Assembly: GCA_937129365.1 (NCBI GenBank)
Contig: CAKZNB010000005.1
Coordinates: forward strand, 251,021 to 315,020
Source: an uncultured Flavobacteriales bacterium
Lineage (GTDB): Bacteria; Bacteroidota; Bacteroidia; Flavobacteriales_D; CAJJDF01
Direction: 5' to 3'
Length of the DNA stretch: 64,000 nt
Made by a program: the position numbers and the translations under genes. The notes below the pieces were generated by a model that was not told the DNA's origin, did not search any database, and saw nothing but the letters and a program-made list of their open reading frames with translations. Positions 8,900 through 18,224 of this stretch are shown here, in pieces (position 1 is the stretch's first letter; each line of letters begins with the position of its first letter).

Positions 8900-10195
8900 T
8901 TATCTTTTGTTTCCGCCACCTCTATTTCCTCCTTTTTTGGAGTTTTTAGAATTGTGGTAGTGTTTTTTATTCCCAGGTTTACTGATAGGATTTCTTGAAT
9001 TACGATTCCTGTTTCTATTCTGTCCAGGATTACCCTTTGGAGCTTTTATGTCCTTTTCATCAATATGAGGTGGTTCGTAACCTTCAATAATCTCCTTATC
9101 AAACTTTTGCTTAGTCAGTTTTTCTATATCACGGATATAAGCTAATTCATCGTTATCAACTAAAGATATAGCCACACCATTTGCTCCAGCTCTACCCGTT
9201 CTCCCAATTCGGTGAACGTAATCTTCAGAGATGTTTGGAATCTCGTAATTGATTACATGCGGTAATAACGGAATATCAATTCCACGAGCTGCAATATCAG
9301 TAGCTACCAATACTCTTACTTCTCCTTTTTTGAATTGAGCAAGAGCTTTTGTTCGTTGGTTTTGGCTTTTGTTTCCATGAATTGCCATTGCCGTAATCTT
9401 CTTATTGTTAAGTTTTTGACAAAGCTTGTTAGCACCATGTTTAGTTCTTGTAAAAATCAATACTTGTTGCCAATCACCTTCCTCTATCATCTTAATGGTG
9501 TAAGCAGTTTTTCTTGGTTTATCCATTCGGATAACTCGTTGTTTAATAACTTCTACAGTCGTATTTTCTGGAGTTGCTTCTACTAATATTGGATTATCAA
9601 GAAAGCCATTAGCTAATTTTTTAATGTCTTTTGAAAAAGTAGCTGAAAACAACAGATTTTGTCTTCTTTCGGGAAGCAAAGTCATAATTCGTTGAATGTC
9701 TCTTAAGAAACCCATATCTAACATTCTGTCAGCCTCATCCAACACAAACATCTCTACTTTTTTCAAATTAATGTGTCCTTGATTGTTCAAGTCAATCAAT
9801 CTTCCTGGTGTAGCCACTAAAATATCTACTCCACTTCGCAGAGCAGAAACTTGTGGTTTTTGGTTCACGCCACCATAAATCACTACATTTCTAATGTTTA
9901 CAAACTCACTGTATTCCTTTATATTTTGTTGAATTTGAGCAGCTAACTCTCTTGTAGGAGTCAAAATTAAGGCTCTTACAACAGGTCTTTTAAATTCTTG
10001 TTTAATTAATTTTTCAAGTATTGGAAGTACAAACCCAGCAGTTTTACCAGTTCCGGTTTGTGCAGATGCCAATACATCTTTTCCTTTAAGTACTTGTGGT
10101 ATGGCTTTCCCCTGAATAGGTGAAGGCTCTATGTATCCTTTTTTCTCAATAGCTTTGAGAATGGGAGCGGATAGCCCCAAATCTTTAAATGTCAT
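8900..10195 (-). CDS. rhlE: DEAD-box ATP-dependent RNA helicase, RhlE type
   Basis: A 431-residue RNA helicase. Motifs in order: Q motif near 10-28, Walker A AQTGTGKT (45-52), 'PTRELA', DEAD ('[12 protein letters not shown]'), 'SAT', 'RGIDIP', and motif VI 'HRIGRTGR'. The last 50 or so residues are an Asn/Arg/Lys/Gly-rich tail, as in RhlE-group proteins that act in ribosome assembly and RNA turnover. A -7 box lies 18 bases upstream. Assignment within the RhlE/SrmB/CshA set rests on overall pattern. Confidence 0.92.
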   Translation of the reverse strand: MTFKDLGLSAPILKAIEKKGYIEPSPIQGKAIPQVLKGKDVLASAQTGTGKTAGFVLPILEKLIKQEFKRPVVRALILTPTRELAAQIQQNIKEYSEFVNIRNVVIYGGVNQKPQVSALRSGVDILVATPGRLIDLNNQGHINLKKVEMFVLDEADRMLDMGFLRDIQRIMTLLPERRQNLLFSATFSKDIKKLANGFLDNPILVEATPENTTVEVIKQRVIRMDKPRKTAYTIKMIEEGDWQQVLIFTRTKHGANKLCQKLNNKKITAMAIHGNKSQNQRTKALAQFKKGEVRVLVATDIAARGIDIPLLPHVINYEIPNISEDYVHRIGRTGRAGANGVAISLVDNDELAYIRDIEKLTKQKFDKEIIEGYEPPHIDEKDIKAPKGNPGQNRNRNRNSRNPISKPGNKKHYHNSKNSKKGGNRGGGNKR

Positions 10196-10213
10196 ATTAT
10201 TTTATTGCTGATA

Positions 10214-10221
10214 CAAAGGTA
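10214..10221 (-). promoter_or_regulatory. -7 promoter box for the helicase gene
   Basis: The minus strand reads TACCTTTG, matching TAnnTTTG, 18 bases before the start codon. Confidence 0.55.
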
Positions 10222-10353
10222 ATTAAATCAAGATGAATCGAGTTGTTTATTGGAAATAAACACTATTTCATGAAAAAAAAGAGTTGTTTCGTATAAATAT
10301 AAATTGGGGCTAAATGATTCTTAGTATATTAGATTATCAAAAACCAATTAGTC

Positions 10354-11034
10354 ATGAAAAATATATTCTTAACAGCCCTATTAATTATTTTTAGCTACAC
10401 AATTAATGCTCAATCAAAATGGAGTTTTGGAGTTGAAGTTTTTCCAAATCTTGTTACTAAAAATCTTGTTTTTGGAGAAAATTTTGAAGATGAACCTTTT
10501 AAAAAGTCTTTAAATGGAGTTGTTAAAACTTACTATCAATTATCAGGAAAGTCAACCCTGTCTATAGGCTTGGGATATAGCAATTTAGGTTACATTCAAA
10601 CACATTATTTAGACGAAGAGGGAAAACCATATTATGATAGAGAGCATGTTGAATTCTGTGGAACAGGTCTTTATGAAAACTATCATAATAATACGTTTTC
10701 TTCTCACCATAATATTCAAATTCCGTTACAATACAGATATACTATTTTTAATTCTTTATACGTAAATGCGGGTGTGAGTGGAATTATTAATTTTCGTAAT
10801 TCAATAACCTCAAGAGAGGATAGATCAAAAAAAACTATTGAAGACAATAAATATTTTAGGACTTTAAATATGTCACTCCAATTCGGGATTGGGTATAATT
10901 TTTATAAAAATGAAAAAATGCAATTATATATTCAGCCTACTATCGAAAGATATGGATTGAATATTCTTAACGATAGATATAGTTATAAAGGACCAACAGC
11001 CGTAGGAGTTGTTCTAGGAGCTAGAATATTTTAA
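10354..11034 (+). CDS. Outer-membrane beta-barrel protein (paralogue A)
   Basis: A 226-residue protein with a signal peptide (cleavage likely after 'INAQ'). The mature part alternates hydrophobic and polar residues as in a small porin-type barrel and ends in 'GVVLGARIF', a typical aromatic-terminated last strand. It shares the start of the mature chain ('SKWSFGVEVFPN'), the 'HHNIQIPLQY' segment and the C-terminus with the next gene, which marks tandem duplication. Function unknown. Confidence 0.85.
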   Translation: MKNIFLTALLIIFSYTINAQSKWSFGVEVFPNLVTKNLVFGENFEDEPFKKSLNGVVKTYYQLSGKSTLSIGLGYSNLGYIQTHYLDEEGKPYYDREHVEFCGTGLYENYHNNTFSSHHNIQIPLQYRYTIFNSLYVNAGVSGIINFRNSITSREDRSKKTIEDNKYFRTLNMSLQFGIGYNFYKNEKMQLYIQPTIERYGLNILNDRYSYKGPTAVGVVLGARIF

Positions 11035-11061
11035 TTTTCTCCTTTTTTTAAATTAAATACT

Positions 11062-11781
11062 ATGAAACATCTTATTATAATATCGTTATTCTTAATATCA
11101 TTCAATTCCTTTACTCAATCAAAATGGAGTTTTGGAGTTGAGGCTTTTCCAAATTACACCATTATGACATACCAAAGTGATGGAACATTTCCCAATGATG
11201 AAGACTTTTGGAAGGATTATGAAATTGGAAAATTCTGCTTCTCACAACAATTCTACACCTCCTACAAGATAAATGAAAAATCATCTGTTTCACTTGGTAT
11301 TGGTTATCACAAAACTGGTCAGCGAACAAAAGAAATGAAATATATTTATGGAAATATTGATCCAAGGAGAGGTTTTGTGGCGAATGACCCAAATGACCCT
11401 GCGATTCCTGCAAAAAGTCAATTTTACTATAACCATCACAATATTCAATTACCCATATTGTATTCTTTTAATTTTTCAAAACTAATCTATATAAGAGGAG
11501 GCTTAAATACAATATTTAATATCTCTAATACTCAGACTCATTATTTCACGGATCAAGGTGGTAATGAAAATAAAAACACCATTGACTACAATTCAACTAA
11601 TTTTAGAAAAGTAAATCTATCAGCAAGATTAGGAGTTGGATTCAATATATTAAATAGAGAGAAATTTAGACTTTATGCTCAACCATCATTAGAAAAAAGC
11701 TTTTTAGGTCTTTCGAAAAATGCAAGCTTAAATAGGCTCCCGCTTTCTTTTGGTGTTGGTTTTGGAGTCCAAATTTTCTAA
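11062..11781 (+). CDS. Outer-membrane beta-barrel protein (paralogue B)
   Basis: A 239-residue signal-peptide protein, 27 bases after its paralogue. Shared landmarks are 'SKWSFGVEAFPN', 'HHNIQLPILYSF' and the terminal strand 'GVGFGVQIF'. It differs in a longer, polar loop near residues 85-110 ('NDPNDPAIPAKS'). It is predicted to be an outer-membrane barrel of unknown function. Its stop overlaps the convergent gene by 4 bases. Confidence 0.85.
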   Translation: MKHLIIISLFLISFNSFTQSKWSFGVEAFPNYTIMTYQSDGTFPNDEDFWKDYEIGKFCFSQQFYTSYKINEKSSVSLGIGYHKTGQRTKEMKYIYGNIDPRRGFVANDPNDPAIPAKSQFYYNHHNIQLPILYSFNFSKLIYIRGGLNTIFNISNTQTHYFTDQGGNENKNTIDYNSTNFRKVNLSARLGVGFNILNREKFRLYAQPSLEKSFLGLSKNASLNRLPLSFGVGFGVQIF

Positions 11782-12113
11782 GAATATTTCATCCTCATCT
11801 GCACTTTCAAAAACTCTCTTCTGAGAATTAAATTCACCAAATGACTCTGAACATCCTCGGTTTCTTGAAACTTAATGGATGATTCTGGAATATCCATTCG
11901 GTAAAGTAAACTCAATAAAGTAGCGTATTCTTTGGATAGTAATTCCTCTACAATTTCGTGCAAGGAATTGATTAAAGCTTGAGGTTCCAAATCCGAGAAA
12001 TCATAGGTAATCCCTGACATTACAAAGTCCTTTTCTATCTGAGAAATCAGTTTTGCGTAAACTTCTCCATTTAATTTAGTTTGTAATGTGGTATTAAGTA
12101 TTTCGAGTTCCAT
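11778..12113 (-). CDS. Hypothetical acidic protein downstream of DUF4159 gene
   Basis: A 111-residue soluble protein, mostly helical by composition, without signal peptide or recognisable motif. Its ATG overlaps the stop of the DUF4159 gene by one base, so it is the last gene of a run that also includes the cyclophilin gene. I do not recognise the family. Confidence 0.65.
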   Translation of the reverse strand: MELEILNTTLQTKLNGEVYAKLISQIEKDFVMSGITYDFSDLEPQALINSLHEIVEELLSKEYATLLSLLYRMDIPESSIKFQETEDVQSHLVNLILRREFLKVQMRMKYS

Positions 12114-12781
12114 TAATTATTCATTAATGCAAATTGTACAAGATTAGCTCCCATTTGAAGCGCTTTTTTTCTTGTTTCAGGTGTATCGTTGTGTACATCT
12201 TGATCCTCCCAACCATCACCCAAATCAGTCTCGTAAGAATAGAACAATAATACTCTACCTTCTTTGATAATGGCAAAACCCTGAGCAGCTTTGTTATCAT
12301 GCTCATGGATTTTTGGCAATCCATTTGGGAATTTATATTTCTGCTTGTAGATGGGATGAGAAAAAGGCAATTCCACTAATTCCGTTTCAGGAAAAACCTT
12401 TTTAATTTCAGTTCGGATAAATTTATCCATTCCGTAATTATCATCAATATGAAGAAATCCACCAGCCATCAGGTATTTTCTCAAGTTAGTAACATCATCT
12501 TCACTAAACACAACATTTCCATGCCCAGTCATGTGAACAAATGGATAATTAAAGAGTTCTGGGGAACCTACCTGTACTTCATCCACTTTAGTATCAATAT
12601 TCATTGAGAGATTCTTATTACAATATTTTACCAAATTGGGCACAGAAGTGGGATTGGCATACCAATCCCCTCCTCCACTATATTTTAACACCGCAAATTT
12701 ATACGAAGGTTTTCCTATCGGTGCAAGTGAGAGCAAGCAGCCAATTAACAGAAGTCCGAGTATAAATTTCAGTGTCTTCAT
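12113..12781 (-). CDS. DUF4159 domain protein, secreted
   Basis: A 222-residue protein with an N-terminal hydrophobic signal or anchor (residues 1-22), then a DUF4159-type domain. Family landmarks include 'GGDWYANPTSVPNL', 'FVHMTGHGNV', 'FLHIDDNYGMD' and 'WEDQDVHNDTP'. DUF4159 has a glutamine-amidotransferase-like fold and unknown activity. It lies directly after the cyclophilin gene, with no gap. Confidence 0.85.
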   Translation of the reverse strand: MKTLKFILGLLLIGCLLSLAPIGKPSYKFAVLKYSGGGDWYANPTSVPNLVKYCNKNLSMNIDTKVDEVQVGSPELFNYPFVHMTGHGNVVFSEDDVTNLRKYLMAGGFLHIDDNYGMDKFIRTEIKKVFPETELVELPFSHPIYKQKYKFPNGLPKIHEHDNKAAQGFAIIKEGRVLLFYSYETDLGDGWEDQDVHNDTPETRKKALQMGANLVQFALMNN

Positions 12782-13306
12782 TTATTTCATTTCATTAAAA
12801 ATCTTAGTAGCATCAAAGCCTTCTGCCTCAGCTCCCTTTCTAACAATATCAATTGACTCAATCAAATCTCCACCTCTAATATCATCTACAATATCTTGTC
12901 CTTCAATTACTTCACCAAACACTGTGTGATTCCCATCTAACCATGGAGTTTCAAGGTGAGTAATAAAAAACTGACTTCCATTAGTACCAGGACCAGCATT
13001 TGCCATAGAAAGTATTCCTGGTTTATCGTGTTTTAATTCTGGGTGAAATTCATCTTTAAAATCATACCCTGGACCTCCAGCTCCAGTTCCATTAGGGCAA
13101 CCTCCTTGCACCATAAAATCTGGAATTACTCTATGAAATTTTAATCCATTATAATAAGGCTCCCCAGGTGCTTTTGAATCGTTATCTATATTTCCCTCTG
13201 CAAGTCCCACAAAGTTGGCAACTGTCATTGGTGTTTTTTCGTGTTCTAATTTCACTGTAATACTTCCTTTCGAAGTATTAAATTTAGCGTATAATCCGTT
13301 TTCCAT
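12782..13306 (-). CDS. Cyclophilin-type peptidyl-prolyl cis-trans isomerase
   Basis: A 174-residue protein from the ATG at 13306. The frame stays open to 13393, but the extra 29 residues are not cyclophilin-like and would cross the promoter at 13326. Cyclophilin landmarks: '[16 protein letters not shown]', '[12 protein letters not shown]', '[16 protein letters not shown]' and '[12 protein letters not shown]'. No signal peptide, so probably cytoplasmic. It is the first gene of a block with DUF4159. Confidence 0.93.
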   Translation of the reverse strand: MENGLYAKFNTSKGSITVKLEHEKTPMTVANFVGLAEGNIDNDSKAPGEPYYNGLKFHRVIPDFMVQGGCPNGTGAGGPGYDFKDEFHPELKHDKPGILSMANAGPGTNGSQFFITHLETPWLDGNHTVFGEVIEGQDIVDDIRGGDLIESIDIVRKGAEAEGFDATKIFNEMK

Positions 13307-13325
13307 TTTTATTTTTTGTTTGTAA

Positions 13326-13333
13326 CAAAGATA
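13326..13333 (-). promoter_or_regulatory. -7 promoter box for the cyclophilin gene
   Basis: The minus strand reads TATCTTTG, matching TAnnTTTG, 19 bases before the ATG at 13306. It forms a divergent pair with the box at 13357. Confidence 0.65.
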
Positions 13334-13356
13334 AAATTTATTCCTCAAAATTATGC

Positions 13357-13364
13357 TACTTTTG
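13357..13364 (+). promoter_or_regulatory. -7 promoter box for the MFS operon
   Basis: TACTTTTG followed by C, matching TAnnTTTG, 29 bases before the proposed TTG start at 13394. It excludes the longer reading frame that begins at 13316. Confidence 0.6.
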
Positions 13365-13393
13365 CACCTACAAGATTTAATCCAACAAAACAC

Positions 13394-14656
13394 TTGAAAA
13401 ACTCTAAAATTGTACCGGCATATTTACTCACTTTTGTCAATGTAATTGGCTTTAGTATCATGATTCCGGTACTTCCTTTTATTGTGAAAGATGCTAACGC
13501 ACCTGATTATGTGTATGGATTATTATTATCAACTTATTCTTTTTTTCAATTTATTGGCTCTCCCTTTTTAGGAAAATTATCTGATTCTAAAGGAAGAAAG
13601 CCTATTCTTATCATCTCACAACTTGGAACTTTTTTAAGCTGGCTAATTTATGCGATTGCTTATTTTATTCCTTATAGTTTCCTCGAAGCTTACGAATTTA
13701 GTGCAATGAGCAAGGTATTTTACCTATCTCTACCGCTAATTGTAATAGGAATAGCAAGAGTTGCAGATGGATTAACAGGAGGAAATGTTTCCGTTACCAA
13801 TGCCTATATTTCTGATATTACTACTCCTACCCAAAAGAAAACCATCTTTGGTACATTGGGCGGAATTGTAGGAATTGGATTTGTTATTGGTCCTGCTATT
13901 GGAGGAATTACATCTAGTTTTTCAATCGGATATCTAGGAACAATAATTACTGCAGCAAGTATCTCAATGTTAGCCTTATTAGCCATCTTATTTTTCTTAA
14001 AAGAATCTCTTCCAGAAGAAAATAGAAGACCTTATGTAAAACATAGTTTTATCAAATCGTTCAATTTAGTAAAAAGAGTAAACTCATTAAATCCTAAATA
14101 CATTGTAAAGCAAGTACTTATCCTCAAAACTTTGATGAGTGCTACTATGGCTTTTTACATTGCTACCATTGTTTTGTATGTGATTGATTTATTTGAATTT
14201 GATGAAATGGGAGTTGGTTTTTTCCTATTAGTTGCGGGAATATTCTTAGGCTTTAATCAAGCTTTTATTTATAAAAAAGTAGTAGTAAAAATAGGAGAAC
14301 TTAACACTCTAATTATTGGATTTTCACTTACAGCATTGGGTTTTGTAGCTATTACACTTACAGATGTGTTATGGATTTATATGATTCTGTATTATATTCT
14401 AAATTTAGGATTGTCATTAAGTTTTCCAGTGTTTAATTCACTTATTTCTCAGCATGCCGACCAAGATAAGCAAGGAGAAATTATGGGAATTAGTGAATCC
14501 ATTCAATCCATTTCTAATGCTATTTTTCCAGTAATTTCAGCAGCTATTTATGGATTTATTGGATTCAATTTGTATTTATTATTAGCTCTGGTTCCTTTTG
14601 TTGGTGGAATATTGACTATCCGTTTAATCAAAAGATTGAAAAACAATGAGTGTTAA
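13394..14656 (+). CDS. MFS transporter, TetA/multidrug-like
   Basis: A 420-residue, 12-helix major facilitator. I place the start at the TTG at 13394 ('[14 protein letters not shown]') because the promoter box at 13357 lies inside the longer frame from 13316. Family features are the loop 2-3 motif '[13 protein letters not shown]' and '[19 protein letters not shown]', as in TetA/TCR-type drug:H+ antiporters. Resistance is not shown by this. It overlaps the methyltransferase gene by 11 bases. Confidence 0.88.
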   Translation: MKNSKIVPAYLLTFVNVIGFSIMIPVLPFIVKDANAPDYVYGLLLSTYSFFQFIGSPFLGKLSDSKGRKPILIISQLGTFLSWLIYAIAYFIPYSFLEAYEFSAMSKVFYLSLPLIVIGIARVADGLTGGNVSVTNAYISDITTPTQKKTIFGTLGGIVGIGFVIGPAIGGITSSFSIGYLGTIITAASISMLALLAILFFLKESLPEENRRPYVKHSFIKSFNLVKRVNSLNPKYIVKQVLILKTLMSATMAFYIATIVLYVIDLFEFDEMGVGFFLLVAGIFLGFNQAFIYKKVVVKIGELNTLIIGFSLTALGFVAITLTDVLWIYMILYYILNLGLSLSFPVFNSLISQHADQDKQGEIMGISESIQSISNAIFPVISAAIYGFIGFNLYLLLALVPFVGGILTIRLIKRLKNNEC

Positions 14657-15233
14657 AGTTGATAAATCCTTTTGGGATAATAAATATCAAAATAATGAAA
14701 CTGGATGGGATTTAAACCAAGTTTCTCCTCCTCTTAAAGCTTATTTTGACCAAATTGAAGATAAATCAATTTCAATATTAATACCTGGCGGAGGAAATAG
14801 CTATGAAGCTGAATACCTTTACGAACAAGGATTTAAAAACGTATCAGTTATTGATATTTCAAAAGCACCATTGGATAATATCAAAAAAAGAGTTCCGACT
14901 TTCCCTAAAGAAAATTTAATTCATGGAGATTTTTTTGAACTCAATTTAAGGTTTAATTTAATTATTGAACAAACATTTTTCTGTGCATTAAACCCTGATT
15001 TAAGAGAACACTATGTGTCAAAAATGCACGAGTTGTTGCTTACAAAAGGAAAATTAGTGGGATTGTTATTTGATGCTCCTCTCAACACCGAACACCCACC
15101 GTTTGGAGGAAACAAAGAGGAATACAGAGAGTTATTTGGTGACAAATTTCAGTTCAAAACTTTTGAAACTGCACATAATTCGATTGAACCAAGAGCTGGT
15201 CGAGAAGTTTTTATTAATTTTATAAAAAAGTAA
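14646..15233 (+). CDS. TPMT-family SAM-dependent methyltransferase
   Basis: A 195-residue Rossmann-fold methyltransferase of the thiopurine S-methyltransferase family. It has the 'FWDNKYQNNETGWDL' entry motif, the SAM loop 'ILIPGGGNSYEAEYL', the acidic 'VIDISKAPLDN' and the C-terminal 'SIEPRAGREVF'. The natural substrate is unknown; homologues act on thiols or halides. It overlaps the upstream MFS gene and is 9 bases from the phosphoribosyltransferase gene. Confidence 0.85.
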   Translation: MSVKVDKSFWDNKYQNNETGWDLNQVSPPLKAYFDQIEDKSISILIPGGGNSYEAEYLYEQGFKNVSVIDISKAPLDNIKKRVPTFPKENLIHGDFFELNLRFNLIIEQTFFCALNPDLREHYVSKMHELLLTKGKLVGLLFDAPLNTEHPPFGGNKEEYRELFGDKFQFKTFETAHNSIEPRAGREVFINFIKK

Positions 15234-15242
15234 CCCAACTTT

Positions 15243-15746
15243 ATGGAACCAACTTCTGAACTACTTTCGCACTCTCAAATACTTCAAAAAATTGACCGCA
15301 TTGCCTTTCAAATTATTGAAGACAATTTGAATGAAAAAGAGATGTATATAGTTGGAATCGCAAACAAGGGCTACATCCTTGCCGAACATTTAGTTGAGAA
15401 TTTAAAAAAAATAAGTGATAATTCATTTAACCTTATTGAATTAAAGTTTGACAAAAAAAACTCTATCGAATGTCTTACAAACGATACCAAACTTGATATT
15501 CCAGAAAACAAAGTGGTGATTTTGGTGGATGATGTATTAAACACAGGAGAAACTCTGATGCATGCAAGTCATGTAATTTTGAGGCATGATGTGAAGAAAA
15601 TGCGAACCGTTGTATTAATTGACCGAAGACACAGATTATTTCCAATAAAAGCTGATTTTGCTGGGTTAACTCTTTCTACTACTCTAGAAAATCATATTGA
15701 AGTTGAGTATGAAAATAATGAGTTCTCTGCTCATTTGGAAGAGTGA
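15243..15746 (+). CDS. Phosphoribosyltransferase, PyrR/HPRT-like
   Basis: A 167-residue type I phosphoribosyltransferase. The PRPP-binding loop 'VVILVDDVLNTGETLMH' is near residues 90-106, and the pyrophosphate-loop region 'IVGIANKGYILAEHL' is near 37-51. The size and order resemble PyrR, the uracil phosphoribosyltransferase and pyrimidine regulator, but base specificity cannot be assigned and no pyrimidine gene is adjacent. Last gene of the MFS operon. Confidence 0.82.
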   Translation: MEPTSELLSHSQILQKIDRIAFQIIEDNLNEKEMYIVGIANKGYILAEHLVENLKKISDNSFNLIELKFDKKNSIECLTNDTKLDIPENKVVILVDDVLNTGETLMHASHVILRHDVKKMRTVVLIDRRHRLFPIKADFAGLTLSTTLENHIEVEYENNEFSAHLEE

Positions 15747-15759
15747 AATAGGATTACTT

Positions 15760-15786
15760 GTCATTCTGAATTTGATTCAGAATCTG
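15760..15786. repeat. Palindromic intergenic repeat (copy 1), possible terminator
   Basis: Arms ATTCTGAAT (15763-15771) and ATTCAGAAT (15775-15783) flank TTG. The frame 'GTCATTC...GAATCT' resembles the element at 26614. It sits between two convergent genes and has only a short T/A tract. Confidence 0.6.
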
Positions 15787-15789
15787 TTA

Positions 15790-16797
15790 CTATTTAACTA
15801 TCAACTTCTCAAACCCTCCATAGTAAAAGCTATTGAAGTTCCCATCAGAATCCGATTCAATAAACAAAAGGGAAACATTATAGCGATTATTGGAATCCAA
15901 TAATCGAATTGTTTTTTCCTTTCCCATTACCAAAAATGCAGTAGCCAATCCATCGGCAACAGAAGCTTTTTCACAGACTACCGATACACTCAATAAATTA
16001 TGAGTAACACCTAATCCTGTTTTAGGGTTGATAGCATGAGAATATTTCATTCCATTAATTTCTTTGAATTTACGGTAGCTTCCGGAGGTGACAACTGATT
16101 TATTCTCAACAGAAATAGTCTCCTGAACTACTCTATCTTCTCTTGTAGAATTAGGTGCTTCAAGAGAAATTGTCCAGAATTTTCCCTCAGGATTTCTTCC
16201 TCTTACTCTTACTTCACCTCCTATTTCTACCATGTAATTATTTACTCCTTTTGAATCAAAAAACTCACACAATACATCTACCGAAAGTCCTTGAGCAATA
16301 GCATTAAAGTTAAATTGACTTCGCGAATCAACTTTTTTAATCGATTGATTATTAATAATTAAAACAGAAGAAATCGCCAAGATAGAATCTCTAATTTCTT
16401 TATTAAAAACCCCTTCTGAATAGCTACTGTATTGATTTGCTCGAATTAGGTTTTGTAATCCATGATTAAAATATCCATCTGTATACTTTTGAATACCAAT
16501 AGATTCCTTAAAACAACGAGCAAGTTCGGTTGTGTTTGATGAAATGACAATAGAATCAATTTCATTGTCATTGAATTGATTAATAACCGATCCTTTTAAA
16601 TAAGTAGACAGTTGCTTATCAAAATCTTGAAGAATTTTTTCAATATCCCCAGAGTAATCCGTAGAATTAGAATCTAAATAAGAAATGTAAAATGTAGTTC
16701 CTTGAGCTTCACCTACAAATTCTTGATATGTTAATTTTGCTTTAGTACAATTGACCAAGAAAAATAAAACTACTAAACCGCTAATTAATTGATGCAT
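15790..16797 (-). CDS. apbE: FAD:protein FMN transferase (ApbE), lipoprotein
   Basis: A 335-residue ApbE-family enzyme that attaches FMN to Thr in flavoproteins such as the Na+-NQR and RNF subunits. It has an N-terminal lipobox ('LFFLVNC'), so it should be anchored on the periplasmic side. Family landmarks: 'FNFNAIAQGLSVDVLCEFF', 'YMVEIGGEVRVRG', 'GSYRKF' and 'YSHAINPKTGLGV', where the metal and FAD are held. Length fits. It overlaps the DUF2752 gene by 13 bases. Confidence 0.93.
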   Translation of the reverse strand: MHQLISGLVVLFFLVNCTKAKLTYQEFVGEAQGTTFYISYLDSNSTDYSGDIEKILQDFDKQLSTYLKGSVINQFNDNEIDSIVISSNTTELARCFKESIGIQKYTDGYFNHGLQNLIRANQYSSYSEGVFNKEIRDSILAISSVLIINNQSIKKVDSRSQFNFNAIAQGLSVDVLCEFFDSKGVNNYMVEIGGEVRVRGRNPEGKFWTISLEAPNSTREDRVVQETISVENKSVVTSGSYRKFKEINGMKYSHAINPKTGLGVTHNLLSVSVVCEKASVADGLATAFLVMGKEKTIRLLDSNNRYNVSLLFIESDSDGNFNSFYYGGFEKLIVK

Positions 16798-17051
16798 AGC
16801 TTATAAATATAATTAATAACCATTAACCCTGACGAAGTGGCAAATGAATAAATAAGGATTTTCGCTCCATTTTTAAATTTAAAAATTAAGTGAATACCCA
16901 AAAACAGAAATGTAAATAAAACTGGGATAAGAGCTGGGAAAAGCATTAAACTTTCAATAATCTCTCCCTTTATCAAATGAAAAAAAGAACGTTGAGCACC
17001 ACATCCAGGGCACTCAACGCCTATATATTTTTTTATTTGGCACTCAAGCAT
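16785..17051 (-). CDS. DUF2752 membrane protein
   Basis: An 88-residue protein with the DUF2752 signature 'GVECPGCGAQRS' at the N-terminus and two hydrophobic helices (about 36-58 and 64-84). Function unknown. Overlaps the apbE start by 13 bases and follows a CCC-motif-type gene, a common Bacteroidota arrangement. Confidence 0.85.
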   Translation of the reverse strand: MLECQIKKYIGVECPGCGAQRSFFHLIKGEIIESLMLFPALIPVLFTFLFLGIHLIFKFKNGAKILIYSFATSSGLMVINYIYKLCIN

Positions 17052-17067
17052 AATAAATTATAAATGT

Positions 17068-17493
17068 CTATAATTTAATGCTTTCAAATTTTAATGCATC
17101 CAAACTATTGTTGTAATCATCATCGTAAGAATCATAATTCTCATAGTTATAATCTTCAAGAGAATTTTTTAAGCTATTGGCTGTGCTTATTGCAGTGATA
17201 AATATTACTGCATAAAAAAGAATAATTAACGCAGATAAACAAACTCCAATTATTGCACAGATTTTTCCAGCATTTAGGTTTTTATAAGATCCTTCATCAT
17301 AAGCACCAGGATTTGCTCTGTATAGTTTCATATCTTTTGATGCTAAAGCAAGGGCAATTGTTCCAGTAATTACTCCTAAATAACAAATTACAATCGAAAT
17401 TATCCCCAAAACAAGTACTGCTACTGCATTAGGCAATTTCTTTTTCCCAGCTTCAAACTGACTATCTAAATCAATTACATCTCTTTGTTCCAT
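17068..17493 (-). CDS. CCC-motif-type small membrane protein
   Basis: A 141-residue protein with a polar N-terminus, two hydrophobic segments (about 23-48 and 74-100) and an acidic, Asp/Tyr/Asn-rich C-terminal tail. The pattern 'NAVAVLVLGIISIVICYLGVITG' then 'LNAGKICAIIGVCLSALI' resembles proteins named 'CCC motif membrane protein' found next to DUF2752 in Bacteroidota. Function unknown. It lies 2 bases after cmk. Confidence 0.75.
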   Translation of the reverse strand: MEQRDVIDLDSQFEAGKKKLPNAVAVLVLGIISIVICYLGVITGTIALALASKDMKLYRANPGAYDEGSYKNLNAGKICAIIGVCLSALIILFYAVIFITAISTANSLKNSLEDYNYENYDSYDDDYNNSLDALKFESIKL

Positions 17494-17495
17494 TT

Positions 17496-18182
17496 TTATT
17501 TATTTATTTTTGTTTGTACATATTGGTATGATTTGTCTACCAATTCTTCTATTGTTAATTCTGTGTTATCCAGTAGTATAGCATCTTTTGCTTGTTTTAG
17601 CGGATTTTCTTCTCTGCTGGTATCGTGGTGGTCTCTTTCTAATAAATTTTGCTTCACTTTGTCAAAGGAATAATCATATCCTTTTTCTTTCAACTCCTCA
17701 TATCGTCTTTGAGTTCTAATTTCCAAATCGGCTGTTACAAAAAACTTGACTTCAGCATTGGGCAAAACTGCTGTTCCAATATCTCTACCATCCATCACAA
17801 TTCCCTTATCTTCAGCAATTTTCTGTTGCAAAAGTATCAATTTTTTCCTTACTTCTTTTATTTTGCTTATTCCACTTACCAAGGAAGAAATCTCTGGAGA
17901 GCGAATTTCATCTTCCACATTTTTTCCGTTTAAATAGGTATCAGATTGATGTTTGGAAGGGTTGTATTTAAAAGTAATATCAATCTCATCTAAGGAATTT
18001 ACTACTTGCTCAAGTGTAACTTTTCCATCTTTAATTAATCCTTGATTTACCAAATACAAAGTAACCGAACGATACATAGAGCCAGTGTCAATATAGCTAT
18101 ACTCAAGTTTTTGGGAAAGCAATTTGGCTAAAGTGCTTTTTCCGCAAGAGGAATAACCGTCTATGGCGATGTTGATTTTCAA
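17496..18182 (-). CDS. cmk: (d)CMP kinase
   Basis: A 228-residue cytidylate kinase that phosphorylates CMP/dCMP. P-loop 'IDGYSSCGKSTLAK' at residues 7-20. Substrate-site segments: 'YIDTGSMYRSVTLY', 'VMDGRDIGTAVLPNA' and 'ERDHHDTSREENPLK'. The first codon in frame is TTG at 18182, which places the P-loop at the usual distance, so a TTG start is likely. Leads a run with the CCC-type, DUF2752 and apbE genes. Confidence 0.93.
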   Translation of the reverse strand: MKINIAIDGYSSCGKSTLAKLLSQKLEYSYIDTGSMYRSVTLYLVNQGLIKDGKVTLEQVVNSLDEIDITFKYNPSKHQSDTYLNGKNVEDEIRSPEISSLVSGISKIKEVRKKLILLQQKIAEDKGIVMDGRDIGTAVLPNAEVKFFVTADLEIRTQRRYEELKEKGYDYSFDKVKQNLLERDHHDTSREENPLKQAKDAILLDNTELTIEELVDKSYQYVQTKINK

Positions 18183-18224
18183 TTCAGTTGAGATTTACTA
18201 CAAAGAAAGCGGAATATTGCCACA

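Noticed and set aside
13316-13393. Longer N-terminus of the MFS protein from the first start in frame
   Set aside because: It contains the promoter box at 13357 and has no MFS character.
13307-13393. Longer N-terminus of the cyclophilin gene
   Set aside because: Extra residues are not cyclophilin-like and cross the divergent promoter at 13326.
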